The notes under the pieces: generated by a model
Seen by the model: the letters and a program-made list of their open reading frames with translations, nothing else
Told to the model about the DNA's origin: nothing
The model's database searches: none
Assembly (NCBI RefSeq): GCF_038900055.1
Contig: NZ_JBBMQM010000001.1
Coordinates: 3,472,001-3,536,000, forward strand
Length of the DNA: 64,000 nucleotides
From: Henriciella sp. AS95
Lineage (GTDB): Bacteria; Pseudomonadota; Alphaproteobacteria; Caulobacterales; Hyphomonadaceae
Reading direction: 5' to 3'
Position numbers and translations under genes: made by a program
Part shown: piece after piece, positions 52,637-61,504 of the stretch
Numbering within the stretch: the first letter of the stretch is position 1
Layout: the number at the start of each line of letters is the position of its first letter

Positions 52637-53143
52637 CTAATCCGATTTCGAAAACGCCGAAATCGTGCGGAACAACCGCGCGGGAATTCCAGTGAATATA
52701 GCCGAGCACACAGAGACATATCCACGTACACGAATCCATTGCGCCGACTTGAGGTTACCCTCTGCAAGTGCCTCGTTGTACTCTTCCTGCATGTCTTGAA
52801 TCGTTTGCTCGAGCACGGATTGAAAGAACCGCTTAGGAAACAAAACCTTCAGAAGCTTGGCCAGCCGGTATCCGGGAGGCGAAATGATTTTTGGATTTTG
52901 CGCGCGTTTTCTGGATCGAATCTCCTCCGCTTCGAGTTGGTTAGCCAACATCCGTACGTACATGACTTTGCCACTGCCCGACGTGATGCGTACGCTTTTT
53001 GTAACTCGACCCGAAAGACCAAGCCGATGAACAGCCGCAATCACTTGGTTCCGTGACCAACCATCTAACTGCGTCGCGATGTCGGCAGCGCTAAAACCAT
53101 GCGCCCAAAGATCACGAATCTTGATTTCTTCTCGCTTGTTCAT
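52637..53143 (-). CDS. GcrA-like HTH protein coupled to PadR gene
   Basis: A 168-residue protein. Residues 1-45 form a helix-turn-helix reminiscent of GcrA (LWAHGFSAADIATQLDGWSR then NQVIAAVHRLGLSGR). The C-terminal half contains a basic amphipathic block and a helix pair (FFQSVLEQTIQDMQEEYNEA, SAQWIRVRGYVSVCSAIFTG) like that seen in PadR-linked envelope proteins. The ATG at 53143 sits in an ATGA overlap with the PadR stop and is preferred over an upstream start at 53188. More AT-rich than argG. Confidence 0.7.
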   Translation of the reverse strand: MNKREEIKIRDLWAHGFSAADIATQLDGWSRNQVIAAVHRLGLSGRVTKSVRITSGSGKVMYVRMLANQLEAEEIRSRKRAQNPKIISPPGYRLAKLLKVLFPKRFFQSVLEQTIQDMQEEYNEALAEGNLKSAQWIRVRGYVSVCSAIFTGIPARLFRTISAFSKSD

Positions 53144-53451
53144 CGGGACCACGCTACTTGGTCGGAGCCCACATTCTGACTGCTCCATAATTCCAGAGCG
53201 TTCATCGCGCGCTGACCTACGCCGGTTACGCGGTAGCGAGGCCGCGGTTTACCTGAGACGGAGTTTTCGGCAGGTATTCTGGACGATACCAATCCTTTTT
53301 CTTCCAAACGCATCAACATCACGTAGACGCTTCCTCGTTTGATGCCGTCCGCTGCTCGAACGATCTGAAGCCCGTACAGTTCGCCGTGAGCGATCAGCAC
53401 ATCAAGTATCGCACGTTCTTTTGCTGAAATGCGGGGAAAGTCGGACAACAT
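53140..53451 (-). CDS. PadR family transcriptional regulator
   Basis: A 103-residue winged-helix protein. ERAILDVLIAHGELYGLQIV and IKRGSVYVMLMRLEEKGLVS are the PadR signature, and PRPRYRVTGVGQRAMNALE the wing. It lacks the C-terminal dimerisation helices of larger PadR proteins. It heads a two-gene operon and probably represses itself through the repeat upstream. Confidence 0.88.
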   Translation of the reverse strand: MLSDFPRISAKERAILDVLIAHGELYGLQIVRAADGIKRGSVYVMLMRLEEKGLVSSRIPAENSVSGKPRPRYRVTGVGQRAMNALELWSSQNVGSDQVAWSR

Positions 53452-53469
53452 AGCACTCCTTTATGACTG

Positions 53470-53495
53470 AGTCTTACAAATATTAAGACTTAAGT
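53470..53495 (-). promoter_or_regulatory. Inverted repeat upstream of PadR gene
   Basis: AGTCTTA (53470-53476) and TAAGACT (53484-53490) are perfect 7-base arms spaced by 7 bases, followed by the palindrome ACTTAAGT (53488-53495). They lie 19-44 bases before the PadR start, where an auto-operator is expected. Confidence 0.6.
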
Positions 53496-53571
53496 GCAAG
53501 TCATTTTCGGCAGGTTGGTCGCATTCAGGCCGAATGGCAGACCCTGCCATTTGGCCATAGCCAGCCTCTTT

Positions 53572-53642
53572 CGATCTGATTTCGCCGGTCAAGGGCGCTT
53601 CGCGTCCGAAGGATTTCACCCTTGACCGGCGAAATCAGATCG
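53572..53642. repeat. 24-bp perfect inverted repeat
   Basis: Arms at 53572-53595 and 53619-53642 are perfectly complementary over 24 bases around a 23-base loop. No T-tract follows either end, so it is not a standard terminator. It could be a palindromic interspersed element or an RNA structure. Confidence 0.85.
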
Positions 53643-53670
53643 GACACCGCGAAACCTCTCAACTGCGCCT

Positions 53671-53691
53671 CCCCGTGGCTTGACCACGGGG
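53671..53691. repeat. 8-bp hairpin with CTTGA loop
   Basis: CCCCGTGG and CCACGGGG flank CTTGA. The hairpin at 53801 has the same stem length and the reverse-complement loop. Confidence 0.7.
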
Positions 53692-53800
53692 TCCATCTCC
53701 TGCCTTCGGGCCGAAGACTAAGGGCAGTGAGACCGATCAGCTTTGCCGCCCCGACAGCTTCGCCAGAGCCCCCGCGCCAACCGCCACCTCGGGAGATGGG

Positions 53801-53821
53801 CACCGCGATCAAGTCGCGGTG
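53801..53821. repeat. 8-bp hairpin with TCAAG loop
   Basis: CACCGCGA and TCGCGGTG flank TCAAG, the reverse complement of the loop at 53679-53683, so the two hairpins face each other about 110 bases apart. Confidence 0.7.
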
Positions 53822-53861
53822 AGGCGCATGGGGCTAGGGAGCGACAAACCGCAAAAACCCC

Positions 53862-54164
53862 TCAATACGGCGTCAGCGAACCCGTCAGATCGTCCCAATC
53901 CGGATTGCTCTTCTCGATCAGGTCGATCTTCCACTGGCGTTTCCATTCCTTCATTCGCCGCTCGGCATGCAGCGCGGGCGGCATCTCAGGGAAGCGATCG
54001 AACCAGACCAGTCTGGTCACACCATATTTCCGCGTGAAGACGGAGCCCTCCCCGCTCTTGTGCTGGCCCATGCGCGTGATGAGATCGGCCGTCGAGCCGA
54101 CATAGAGCGTCCCCATCTTTCGGTTCGCCAGCAGGTAAACAGCGATGAAGTCGTACTTTGCCAC
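53862..54164 (-). CDS. GIY-YIG nuclease family protein
   Basis: A 100-residue single-domain protein of the UPF0213/YhbQ-like group. The GIY-YIG motif appears as VYLLANR then GTLYVGSTADLITRMGQHKS, with the catalytic Tyr and Arg. RKYGVTRLVWFDRF is also family-typical. Small GIY-YIG proteins are widespread and of unknown role. It lies beside the hairpin cluster. Confidence 0.88.
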   Translation of the reverse strand: MAKYDFIAVYLLANRKMGTLYVGSTADLITRMGQHKSGEGSVFTRKYGVTRLVWFDRFPEMPPALHAERRMKEWKRQWKIDLIEKSNPDWDDLTGSLTPY

Positions 54165-54284
54165 CTGGCTGTTCTTGCACCTTCGATTGAGGCGTCAAGC
54201 CACCCCCTACGCAATCTTACGGATTGCTGGCCTCGCGAGCAGGGCGCAGCGTTCGGGTCTAGCTGTCTGGAGGGAGACGCACGC

Positions 54285-54419
54285 ATGGAAATCGGCAATC
54301 TCAGCATAGACCCGCTGGCCGTGATGGCGCTGATCGGGTTCGGGTCACTGGTCGCGATCACGCTCGGCCTGTTCATCTGGCTGTGGCGCAAGTCGGGCAA
54401 GAAACCGGGCGAGCTTTAA
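54285..54419 (+). CDS. Small single-helix membrane protein
   Basis: A 44-residue protein with GGAGGGAG upstream of the ATG. One hydrophobic helix at about residues 13-34 (AVMALIGFGSLVAITLGLFI), then a basic end (RKSGKKPGEL). Function unknown. The strong ribosome-binding site supports expression. Confidence 0.6.
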   Translation: MEIGNLSIDPLAVMALIGFGSLVAITLGLFIWLWRKSGKKPGEL

Positions 54420-54523
54420 GCCCGTTCGGCCATCCTGAGCGAAGGCGGGGAGGAGCGAAGGCGCGTAAGGCGCTTTCACGCAAATCCATCCTCCCCCTTC
54501 GCTCACCGGCTATAACCGCGTCC

Positions 54524-54898
54524 ATGTTCTCGCGCGCATGGATTCTCGACACTCTGTCCAGGCTGGAGCTTCGCTACTGGCCCATCTTCTTCTGGGAGAT
54601 GCTGTGGGTGGAGCGCTATTACCGCGCCTATCGCGCCGCGAACCCTGTCGGCATTCTCGCCGTCGGCGTCACGGCCAAGGGCCGCCTTCACATCAAGCTT
54701 CAGGCGGCCGGCGACGCACCCGACCCGAATGACTGGACCGCGCACGCCCCGCGCGCGCCCTGGCTCGCCCTCGCGCCGGGCGCTGGCCTGCCTGCGCCAC
54801 TCGCTGTCCATTCAGCCCACATCCTGCTGGCAGAGCGGGCAACCGGCCCTGCGTCCGTCGCGGCTGGCCACGCCGCTTTCCACCTCGAACCCGGTTAG
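54524..54898 (+). CDS. Hypothetical protein
   Basis: A 124-residue predicted protein. The N-terminus has a hydrophobic-aromatic stretch (LRYWPIFFWEMLWVERYYRA) that could associate with the membrane. The remainder is alanine/proline-rich. No family recognised. The ATG at 54524 lacks a strong ribosome-binding site. Confidence 0.5.
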   Translation: MFSRAWILDTLSRLELRYWPIFFWEMLWVERYYRAYRAANPVGILAVGVTAKGRLHIKLQAAGDAPDPNDWTAHAPRAPWLALAPGAGLPAPLAVHSAHILLAERATGPASVAAGHAAFHLEPG

Positions 54899-55033
54899 GC
54901 CCGACACACCGTCAATTGAGCCCATTTACGCCGCAAGTCCCCGACTCTGCGGCCGCTCGTGCTGGTCGCGACTGGAACCGACATCCCCGTCATGTCATTG
55001 TTCTTGTGGACACTCCGTCCCTGGACCCAGCCC

Positions 55034-55450
55034 ATGACCCTCAAGACAATTTACCTGACTGCCTCGCTCGCCTTCATCCTGGCCGGCTGTAGCGAACCCG
55101 CCGATGCGCCCGCGCCCGCCCCTGCCCCTGAAGAGAGCGCGGTGCAGCCCGCCGAAACCCCGGCCGCACCCGCTGATGATGGCTTCGTGCCCGTCACGCT
55201 CACCGGCTTTGAATGCGGCGACAATTGCTATGTCGAGATCATCGAGACCGAAGGCGACGCGCCCGAAATGGTGCTCTGCACGGCCGATATCTGCTGGGGA
55301 GACTGGCAGGCCGAAGGCTCTTTGCCGCCCGAACTCGACAACACGACGGCCGAAGTCAAATTCGACGTGGCCGACCAGGTCGACAATGAAGGCAATGTGA
55401 TGGAAGCCGACATGCGCGCCGTGGTCGAGCTGCGGCTAATAGAAGAATAA
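55034..55450 (+). CDS. Small cysteine-containing lipoprotein
   Basis: A 138-residue exported protein. Signal at residues 1-17 with lipobox LAGC. A proline/alanine-rich linker (about 20-45) leads to a compact domain with four cysteines (FECGDNCYVEI, VLCTADICWGDW), likely two disulfides. The start at 55034 is preferred over an upstream ATG because it gives the normal signal length. No family recognised. Confidence 0.75.
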   Translation: MTLKTIYLTASLAFILAGCSEPADAPAPAPAPEESAVQPAETPAAPADDGFVPVTLTGFECGDNCYVEIIETEGDAPEMVLCTADICWGDWQAEGSLPPELDNTTAEVKFDVADQVDNEGNVMEADMRAVVELRLIEE

Positions 55451-55539
55451 CAGCGCCGGACGCCTCAAGCGCCTGGAGTGGAACCGGCTCTATCGCGGCA
55501 AGTATTGACGGGCGTGCGCATTCTTCGCATGGCCTTTTC

Positions 55540-56040
55540 ATGCCTATACGTCCCTATCGTCCGTCAGACCTTCCTGCTCTCTTTGCCATCAACCAGGCCT
55601 CGACGCCCGGTGTTGGCCATGAGGAGACCGCAGACGGCCTCAAGCGCTGGATCGACATATCGACCTGCCTCGTCGCCACGGATGAAGACGACACCCCGCT
55701 CGGCTTCATCACCCTGCTCGAGCCGTACACCAAGGCATATGCCAGCGACAATCTGCGCTGGATGGAGGACTGGATGGCGCGTGAGGAGACCGACATGGTC
55801 TATGTTGACCGGATCGCGCTCGCCGAGGCGGCCCGCGGGCAACGCATCGGACAGGCGCTTTATGCTGCTGCGTTCGAGCACGCACGCGGGCGCAAGCACA
55901 TCACCTGCGAGGTCAATACCGATCCGGACAATCCCGGCTCCCACCGCTTCCACCAACGGCTCGGTTTCGTCGAGGTCGGCCGCAAACGCCACAAGCCCGA
56001 CTATGAAGTCGCCTATTATGCGCGGCCATTAAAAGACTGA
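55540..56040 (+). CDS. GNAT family N-acetyltransferase
   Basis: A 166-residue acetyltransferase. VYVDRIALAEAARGQRIGQA and LYAAAFEHARGRKHITCEVN carry the CoA-binding loop RGQRIG, and PGSHRFHQRLGFVEVGRKRH is the C-terminal motif. Length normal. Substrate unknown. Confidence 0.87.
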   Translation: MPIRPYRPSDLPALFAINQASTPGVGHEETADGLKRWIDISTCLVATDEDDTPLGFITLLEPYTKAYASDNLRWMEDWMAREETDMVYVDRIALAEAARGQRIGQALYAAAFEHARGRKHITCEVNTDPDNPGSHRFHQRLGFVEVGRKRHKPDYEVAYYARPLKD

Positions 56041-56151
56041 CGGGCGATCCGGGGGCGCAATCTGCCAGCTGGCGTGGCGATTTTGTACAATCCTTGAGAC
56101 TGCGATCCGCCTAGCTTTGGCGACCCTGTCGCCGAACCGAAACGAGCGCGC

Positions 56152-57051
56152 ATGTCCCGAACCTTCCGCTTTGCCATTGCGGCAGCTGCCGTGTTTGCAG
56201 CAGCCTTTCCGGCGCTCGCCGAGGGCGACACCGCGGCGCCAGCGGCCTGTCCGGAAACCGTTGAACAGACCCTGTATCAGAGGATTTATTACCTTGTACG
56301 CGGCCAGACCAACGCACAGCAAACCTATGCGATCGCCCAGCAGGTCGAGGCCGTTTGCGCAGACCGGCCCGAGGCGCTCGGTCTTGCGGCGCTGATTTAT
56401 TCAAACCTGTACAGTCCGGACGCGGATCAGCTCACACGGCACACACTGCTAGATGGAATCTGGCGCATCCAGATCGCGCAGGACAAGGTCTGGAACAGCG
56501 AAACCAACAAACGCATCCTGGTGCATGACCCGAACAATGTATTTGCGACGACCAGGCTGGATACGCGCGACAATCTCTATCTTATCTTTCAGAAAAAGGT
56601 CGTCCCAGAGCTGATGCGGCTACACGTCGAGGGGGCAGATGTGCCGATCTATGATGTGTCACAGCAACTCGAAACCTGTCCCTGGCCGATTGAACCCGCA
56701 GACAAAAGCCGGGCCCGCGACGAGGCATGGGGTCTCTTCAACGCCGTCCACGCGGATCGCTCAAAAGTCGATATTGAGGCCGGGGCGCACCGCTTGCGTG
56801 AACTCGGCCGGGTCTGCCCGGATCAGTCAGCCTATATGACAAGAATGCTGGCTGAGTATCTGGCTGCCGCCTCGCGCCTAGCTGCCAAAGACGGAGAGCT
56901 GGACAAGGCGAGGCAATATGCCAAGGGCGCGATTGAGGCTGGATTTCATCTGCTTGATGACATCCCGGGCACTGTCGGTGAGATGGCGTATCTGAAGGGT
57001 CAGACCGAGCTGATCATCAAGGAATTCCAGACCACCTATCCGGACCTTTAG
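56152..57051 (+). CDS. Exported protein of unknown function
   Basis: A 299-residue protein with a clear signal peptide (residues 1-23, ending ALA). The mature part is helical, with three or four cysteines and no membrane helix, so it is probably periplasmic. Helical pairs in the second half (GAHRLRELGRVCPDQSAYMT, DGELDKARQYAKGAIEAGFH) recall TPR/Sel1-like packing, but no repeat is certain. Confidence 0.72.
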   Translation: MSRTFRFAIAAAAVFAAAFPALAEGDTAAPAACPETVEQTLYQRIYYLVRGQTNAQQTYAIAQQVEAVCADRPEALGLAALIYSNLYSPDADQLTRHTLLDGIWRIQIAQDKVWNSETNKRILVHDPNNVFATTRLDTRDNLYLIFQKKVVPELMRLHVEGADVPIYDVSQQLETCPWPIEPADKSRARDEAWGLFNAVHADRSKVDIEAGAHRLRELGRVCPDQSAYMTRMLAEYLAAASRLAAKDGELDKARQYAKGAIEAGFHLLDDIPGTVGEMAYLKGQTELIIKEFQTTYPDL

Positions 57052-57052
57052 G

Positions 57053-57661
57053 TTAAGCCGCCGCCGCCTGGACCGATCCGGAATGGATCGCCGGCATGAC
57101 GGCCTGCAATGGGATGTCGCTGTCACGCGCTTCAAACTGCTCAAGCATCTGGGCAAGATGCACCCGATAGTGCGATACGGCCCCGTCGGAGCCTGCCGAC
57201 TGCGCCCCGAGCGCGCGCATCAGGGCCCGGCCCGCCCTGTTCTCATGCAGGACATATGCGTCCATCGCGGCCACGCCCTTTGCAAGCGCCTCGGCAGAGA
57301 CCAGCGCGATGAGCAGGCGGGCAACGCCGCGGCTCTGCCAGTCGTCTACCAGGCCAATCGCAAGCTCTCCGGCACTCAGAGAAGGATTGTCGCGTATGAT
57401 ATGCGCCGCGCCGATGACCTTGCCGCCGGGCACAGTCTCGTCAATCGCGACCCAGGCCATATGACACGTGCCGTCAACGTCAGCGAGCATGTGGATCACC
57501 GGATCCGGTACAGCGGCAACGCCAGAAAAGAAGCGCATATAGCGGGTCCGGTTCGAGAAACTCTCAATAGCTTCTCGAAGCGCTGGCTCGTCCGACACCG
57601 CCAGTGGACGCAGAAGGACGGGGTCGCCATCCGCTGTCTGAATTCTCATCTCGATACTCAT
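57053..57661 (-). CDS. GNAT family N-acetyltransferase
   Basis: A 202-residue acetyltransferase from the ATG at 57661; an alternative at 57649 would remove four residues. RPLAVSDEPALREAIESFSN and TRYMRFFSG are typical of the Pat-like/GNAT branch, and LVDDWQSRGVARLLIALVSA holds the CoA loop. It is convergent with and one base from the exported protein. Confidence 0.84.
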   Translation of the reverse strand: MSIEMRIQTADGDPVLLRPLAVSDEPALREAIESFSNRTRYMRFFSGVAAVPDPVIHMLADVDGTCHMAWVAIDETVPGGKVIGAAHIIRDNPSLSAGELAIGLVDDWQSRGVARLLIALVSAEALAKGVAAMDAYVLHENRAGRALMRALGAQSAGSDGAVSHYRVHLAQMLEQFEARDSDIPLQAVMPAIHSGSVQAAAA

Positions 57662-57881
57662 ATGCTGCACCTGCACACTGAATGCTGCAATTGCGAAATA
57701 AGACTTTTAAGCCCGCACTTCAACGCAACCCGAGCAGGATACTGCATGAAATTCTGCATAGGTGGTGAGCGATGTCGCGAGAGCTCTCTTGCCGGACAGT
57801 CATTGTCCGGGATTTGGGCGGCTTCCGGACGCTGCGGGCCCGGCAAGAGACAAGCGCGCCTGCCTCTGCTAATCAGGCCGG

Positions 57882-58781
57882 ATGTCCGAGACCCATACCT
57901 ATAAAGGCGATGAGCCCATCCGTCTGAACAAGTGGATGGCGCAGCTTGGCCTCTGCTCACGCCGCGAAGCGGAAGCCCTAATAGGGGCGGGCAATGTGAA
58001 GGTGAATGGCGAGGCGGTCAGCGAGCCCGGCCACAAGATTTCGCCGGGAGAGACGATGGAGCTTGCCGGAAAGGCAGCCAAGGCGCTCGACGACCAGCTC
58101 ACCGTCGTGATGCACAAGCCTGTTGGCTACGTCTCAGCCCAGCCAGAGCCGGAACAGACACCCGCGATCCGGCTGGCAAGCAAAGCCAATCTCATTGGCA
58201 GCGCGCCCAAACTTCCAGGACGCAACACCAACTTTGCCCCGCTCGGCCGTCTCGACATGGACAGCCGTGGCCTTCTCCTCCTCTCCGAGGACGGCGTCCT
58301 CGCCAAAGCCATAATCGGCCCGGCCTCGGATCTGGAAAAAGAATATCTGGTCACCGTCAAAGGCCAGGTGACACAACAGGCCATCGGCAAATTGCGCCAC
58401 GGACTATCGCTTGACGGCCGGCGCCTGAAAGCGGCCAAGGTGGACGAGGTGAGCCCCGGACGCCTGCGCTTCATCCTGCGCGAGGGCCGCAACCGCCAGA
58501 TCCGCCGGATGTGCGAACTCGTCGGACTGCTGGTCGTCGACCTTTACCGCACCCGCATCGGAACGCTGGACATTGGCAAGCTTCCGGAAGGCAAGTGGCG
58601 CGCCCTTACGAGCGAAGAACGCGCCAGCCTGATCAAGGCGTCTAAGCCGCTTTCGACTCGTCCGCCGCCGTCCGCTTCTTCTTCCGGGTCCCGCGCATCC
58701 GGGGCCAGATCAGCTTCAGCCAGATCCAGAGGAAAACACCCAAAAGCAGGAGCCAGGGCAGGCCGACCGCGAAAGCCGTAA
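57882..58781 (+). CDS. RluF-like 23S rRNA pseudouridine synthase
   Basis: A 299-residue enzyme. An S4 RNA-binding domain (RLNKWMAQLGLCSRREAEAL) at about residues 13-60 precedes the RsuA-type catalytic domain, where GRLDMDSRGLLLLSEDG has the catalytic Asp and LREGRNRQIRRMCELVGL the following motif. LPEGKWRALTSEE resembles RluF more than RluB or RluE. The last ~50 residues are a basic Ser/Arg-rich tail that overlaps the convergent DUF4349 gene by 140 bases. Confidence 0.88.
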   Translation: MSETHTYKGDEPIRLNKWMAQLGLCSRREAEALIGAGNVKVNGEAVSEPGHKISPGETMELAGKAAKALDDQLTVVMHKPVGYVSAQPEPEQTPAIRLASKANLIGSAPKLPGRNTNFAPLGRLDMDSRGLLLLSEDGVLAKAIIGPASDLEKEYLVTVKGQVTQQAIGKLRHGLSLDGRRLKAAKVDEVSPGRLRFILREGRNRQIRRMCELVGLLVVDLYRTRIGTLDIGKLPEGKWRALTSEERASLIKASKPLSTRPPPSASSSGSRASGARSASARSRGKHPKAGARAGRPRKP

Positions 58782-59619
58782 TCACCGCGCCAATGGCCGC
58801 CGACAGATTGTAGAAGAAGTCGCCGAAGGCTTCGCCGAGCGGATTGCTCCGGGAGCTGGAGAACGGCGGAATGATGGTCTCGTAAGAGATATCCAGCGAC
58901 GACATCGACACCCGCAGACGCAGCGCTTTCAGCTGCGCTTCAATCGACTCGATATCGCCCGTGACGCGCGCCAGTTCGCGTTCAATCTGCAACAAGTCGC
59001 CCAGCGTTCCGTCCCGGCGCTCCAGCAGGCCTTCAAGACGGCCCTGCAAGGTCCGCTGCGCGTCCAGCCGCGAGTCCGTATCGATGATCTGCCGCGTGAG
59101 ATCGTCGGCGCGAGTTGAGCGGGACGTGATTTCACCGCCTGCCGCTTCGGTCGCCTCATCGACGGCGCCGAGGAATTGCTCGATCCATTCAGGCTTGGCC
59201 CGCAGCGAGACGTTGCCGTTCACCTGGTCTTCGTCATAGCTGTACGTGTTGGAATTGATGACGATGCACGTGTTGGTTCCGGCGGATTTACAGGCGTCGA
59301 CGTGCGCTTGCATCATCGCATCGACGCCGCCTTTGGGCAGCTTCAGGCCGAGTGAATGGCTGTAAGCGATGTATTGCTCGGCGCCAGGCTCGGCATCCGG
59401 TGTGTCAGGTCGCACAGGCTCGGAGGGGCTCTGCGAATAGGCCTGCTTCGACATTCCGCCAACGACACCATCAGCGGCCATCTCCATTGTTGGCGCGGGC
59501 GGTGGAGGCGGCGGCGGTGATGAGGGCCGGTCATAGTCAGCCGATGATTCACCCCCCGGGCCGCCACAAGCGGCCGTCAGGGCGATTGCGGCCAATGCGG
59601 GCACAATAAGTTTCTTCAT
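58642..59619 (-). CDS. DUF4349 domain lipoprotein
   Basis: A 325-residue exported protein. The ATG at 59619 has GGGAGG upstream and begins a lipoprotein signal (lipobox TAAC). A proline run (about residues 35-42) follows, then a DUF4349 domain with a coiled coil: VNGNVSLRAKPEWIEQFLGA and QIERELARVTGDIESIEAQL. A membrane helix near residues 275-300 precedes a basic tail. DUF4349 proteins are envelope proteins of unknown role. Confidence 0.86.
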   Translation of the reverse strand: MKKLIVPALAAIALTAACGGPGGESSADYDRPSSPPPPPPPAPTMEMAADGVVGGMSKQAYSQSPSEPVRPDTPDAEPGAEQYIAYSHSLGLKLPKGGVDAMMQAHVDACKSAGTNTCIVINSNTYSYDEDQVNGNVSLRAKPEWIEQFLGAVDEATEAAGGEITSRSTRADDLTRQIIDTDSRLDAQRTLQGRLEGLLERRDGTLGDLLQIERELARVTGDIESIEAQLKALRLRVSMSSLDISYETIIPPFSSSRSNPLGEAFGDFFYNLSAAIGAVITAFAVGLPWLLLLGVFLWIWLKLIWPRMRGTRKKKRTAADESKAA

Positions 59620-59690
59620 TTCGCGTCCTCCCACGGACATTACCACAACGACACTATTGAAGGGAGGTTCGCGGCGAATCTTGGGCGAAG

Positions 59691-61238
59691 TCAGGGCCTT
59701 GGGCCGAAACTCGTTTTGCCGGGCTCCATTCGCCGGCGCGCATGGTGGACGAAATCGACCAGCAGTGGGCGCGTCTCCCTCGGGTCGATGATCTCCTCGG
59801 CGAAGAAGGCTTCGGCTGTGCGGAACGGGTCCTCCATCGCTTCGAACTTCTTGTAGAGCGACTTGAGCAGCGCCTCGCGGTCATCGGTCTCAGACAGCTC
59901 CTTGCGGAACGCCGCCTCAATGCCCCCTGCCATGGGGAGCGATCCCCAGTTTCCGGACGGCCAGCAATAGCGCCATTTGGCCTTGGTCGGGTTCATCATC
60001 GCAGAGCCTGCAAGCCCGAACGCCTTGCGGATCACCACGGCACAGACCGGCACGGTCGCCTGATACACGGCGGCCATGGCGCGCACGCCCTTGCGTGTCA
60101 CACCAGCTGTCTCATGCTTCACGCCAACGGCAAAGCCAGCGCAATCGACAAAGTGGATGACCGGCAAATGGAAGGTGGAGCAGAGGTCCATATGCCTTGT
60201 GACCTTGTCGCAGACATCGGCCGTCCAGGCGCCATCGAGGAAGAAGGGGTTGCCCGCCATGATGCCGACCGGGTGGCCATCGATGCGCGCAAGGCCCGTG
60301 ACAATGCCCCTGCCCCACTGGCTACCGATCTCGAAAAAACTGCCCTCGTCGACCGTCCCCTCAATGATCTTCTGTGGCTTGTAAGGTGTCTTCCCATCCT
60401 TCGGGACGAGCGAAATGAGGCTCTCTTCCTTGCGGTTCGGATCATCCGTTGGCTCGATAACCGGCGGCAGTTCGTGCACGGATGAAGGCAGATAGGAGAG
60501 AAAGCGTTTCGCCGCCTTGAAGGCGTCGGCTTCGGTGTCGACGACATCGTCGACCGTTCCGTTCTTGGCCTGGATTTCCCAGCCGCCGAGCTCCTCCTTT
60601 GAGACGTCCTCGCCAATCGCAATGGCCACGGGCGGGCCTGCCACGAAGACCTGGGACAGCTCCTTCACCATCACCGAATAGTGGCTCGCGCCGACGCGCC
60701 CCGCCCCAAGACCAGCGCACGGCCCGAGCGCCAGCGACACCATGGGCACCTCGCCCATGCCGGCGACGATCAGCTCCCAGCTTGGCGTCTCGGGGATGTA
60801 GGTGCGGGGATCCTTGAGGAACATCTTGATCGAGCCGCCGCCGCCCGTCCCGTCGATCAGCTGCACCAGCGGCATGCGGTATTCGATCGCCTGCTTCAGC
60901 GCGACGACGGTCTTGCCGCGAATGGAAGCATCAGCCGCCCCGCCGCGCACGGTGAAATCATCGCCCAGCACCACAACCGGGCGCTCATCCAGCGTCGCGC
61001 GTCCGACGACCGAATTGGACGCCATGAAGCTTTCCAGCTGCTCGTCATCATCATAGGTCGCAACGCCGGCAATCTTGCCGATCTCGTGGAAGCTGCCAGG
61101 ATCAACGAGGAAGGAAACCCGTTCCCGAACCGTCAGCTTGCCCCGCCCGCGCTGGCGCGAGACCGGCTCCTCGCCGCCCATCTTTTCCGCCATGCGTTCC
61201 CGGCGGCGAAGCTCTTCAATCGACTTTTCCCAAGACAT
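59691..61238 (-). CDS. Acyl-CoA carboxylase carboxyltransferase (beta) subunit
   Basis: A 515-residue carboxyltransferase of the propionyl/acyl-CoA carboxylase beta type. GRGKLTVRERVSFLVDPGSF is the family opening. The two acyl-CoA/biotin half-sites are visible as GDDFTVRGGAADASIRGKTV and, in the C-terminal half, MAGNPFFLDGAWTADVCDKV and HFVDCAGFAVGVKHETAGV. The biotin-carrying alpha subunit is not in the window, so the exact acyl-CoA cannot be assigned. Confidence 0.92.
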   Translation of the reverse strand: MSWEKSIEELRRRERMAEKMGGEEPVSRQRGRGKLTVRERVSFLVDPGSFHEIGKIAGVATYDDDEQLESFMASNSVVGRATLDERPVVVLGDDFTVRGGAADASIRGKTVVALKQAIEYRMPLVQLIDGTGGGGSIKMFLKDPRTYIPETPSWELIVAGMGEVPMVSLALGPCAGLGAGRVGASHYSVMVKELSQVFVAGPPVAIAIGEDVSKEELGGWEIQAKNGTVDDVVDTEADAFKAAKRFLSYLPSSVHELPPVIEPTDDPNRKEESLISLVPKDGKTPYKPQKIIEGTVDEGSFFEIGSQWGRGIVTGLARIDGHPVGIMAGNPFFLDGAWTADVCDKVTRHMDLCSTFHLPVIHFVDCAGFAVGVKHETAGVTRKGVRAMAAVYQATVPVCAVVIRKAFGLAGSAMMNPTKAKWRYCWPSGNWGSLPMAGGIEAAFRKELSETDDREALLKSLYKKFEAMEDPFRTAEAFFAEEIIDPRETRPLLVDFVHHARRRMEPGKTSFGPRP

Positions 61239-61504
61239 GCTCTGATCAATCCACGTTTGGTGACGGGTCCGTCAAGAACATTCCGGCACTGTTCGAGCGG
61301 TGTCGCAGCGTCACTGCGTCGAAACGGGCTTGGGCACTGTTGCGGAATAACAAGCGAAGGCGGCACATCACGGATTGTTGAATTCGAGTTGGCCAAACTC
61401 TGTGTGTGCTTTCAATGACATAGGCGTCACTTTCATCCGTTTAGGCCTTGCCTAACACGCCAGCAAACTGCTTTATCGCCTTGGTTCTATACGAGGAGGC
61501 ATCA

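Larger units (their letters stand above)
53496..53861. other. Gene-poor region rich in hairpins
   Basis: About 365 bases without a convincing gene. A possible 95-codon reverse frame here runs through the hairpins and has no family or ribosome-binding site. The region carries one long and two short inverted repeats, listed separately. Confidence 0.55.

Noticed and set aside
53525-53812. Reverse frame of 95 codons in the hairpin region
   Set aside because: It reads straight through the long inverted repeat, lacks a ribosome-binding site and matches no family.
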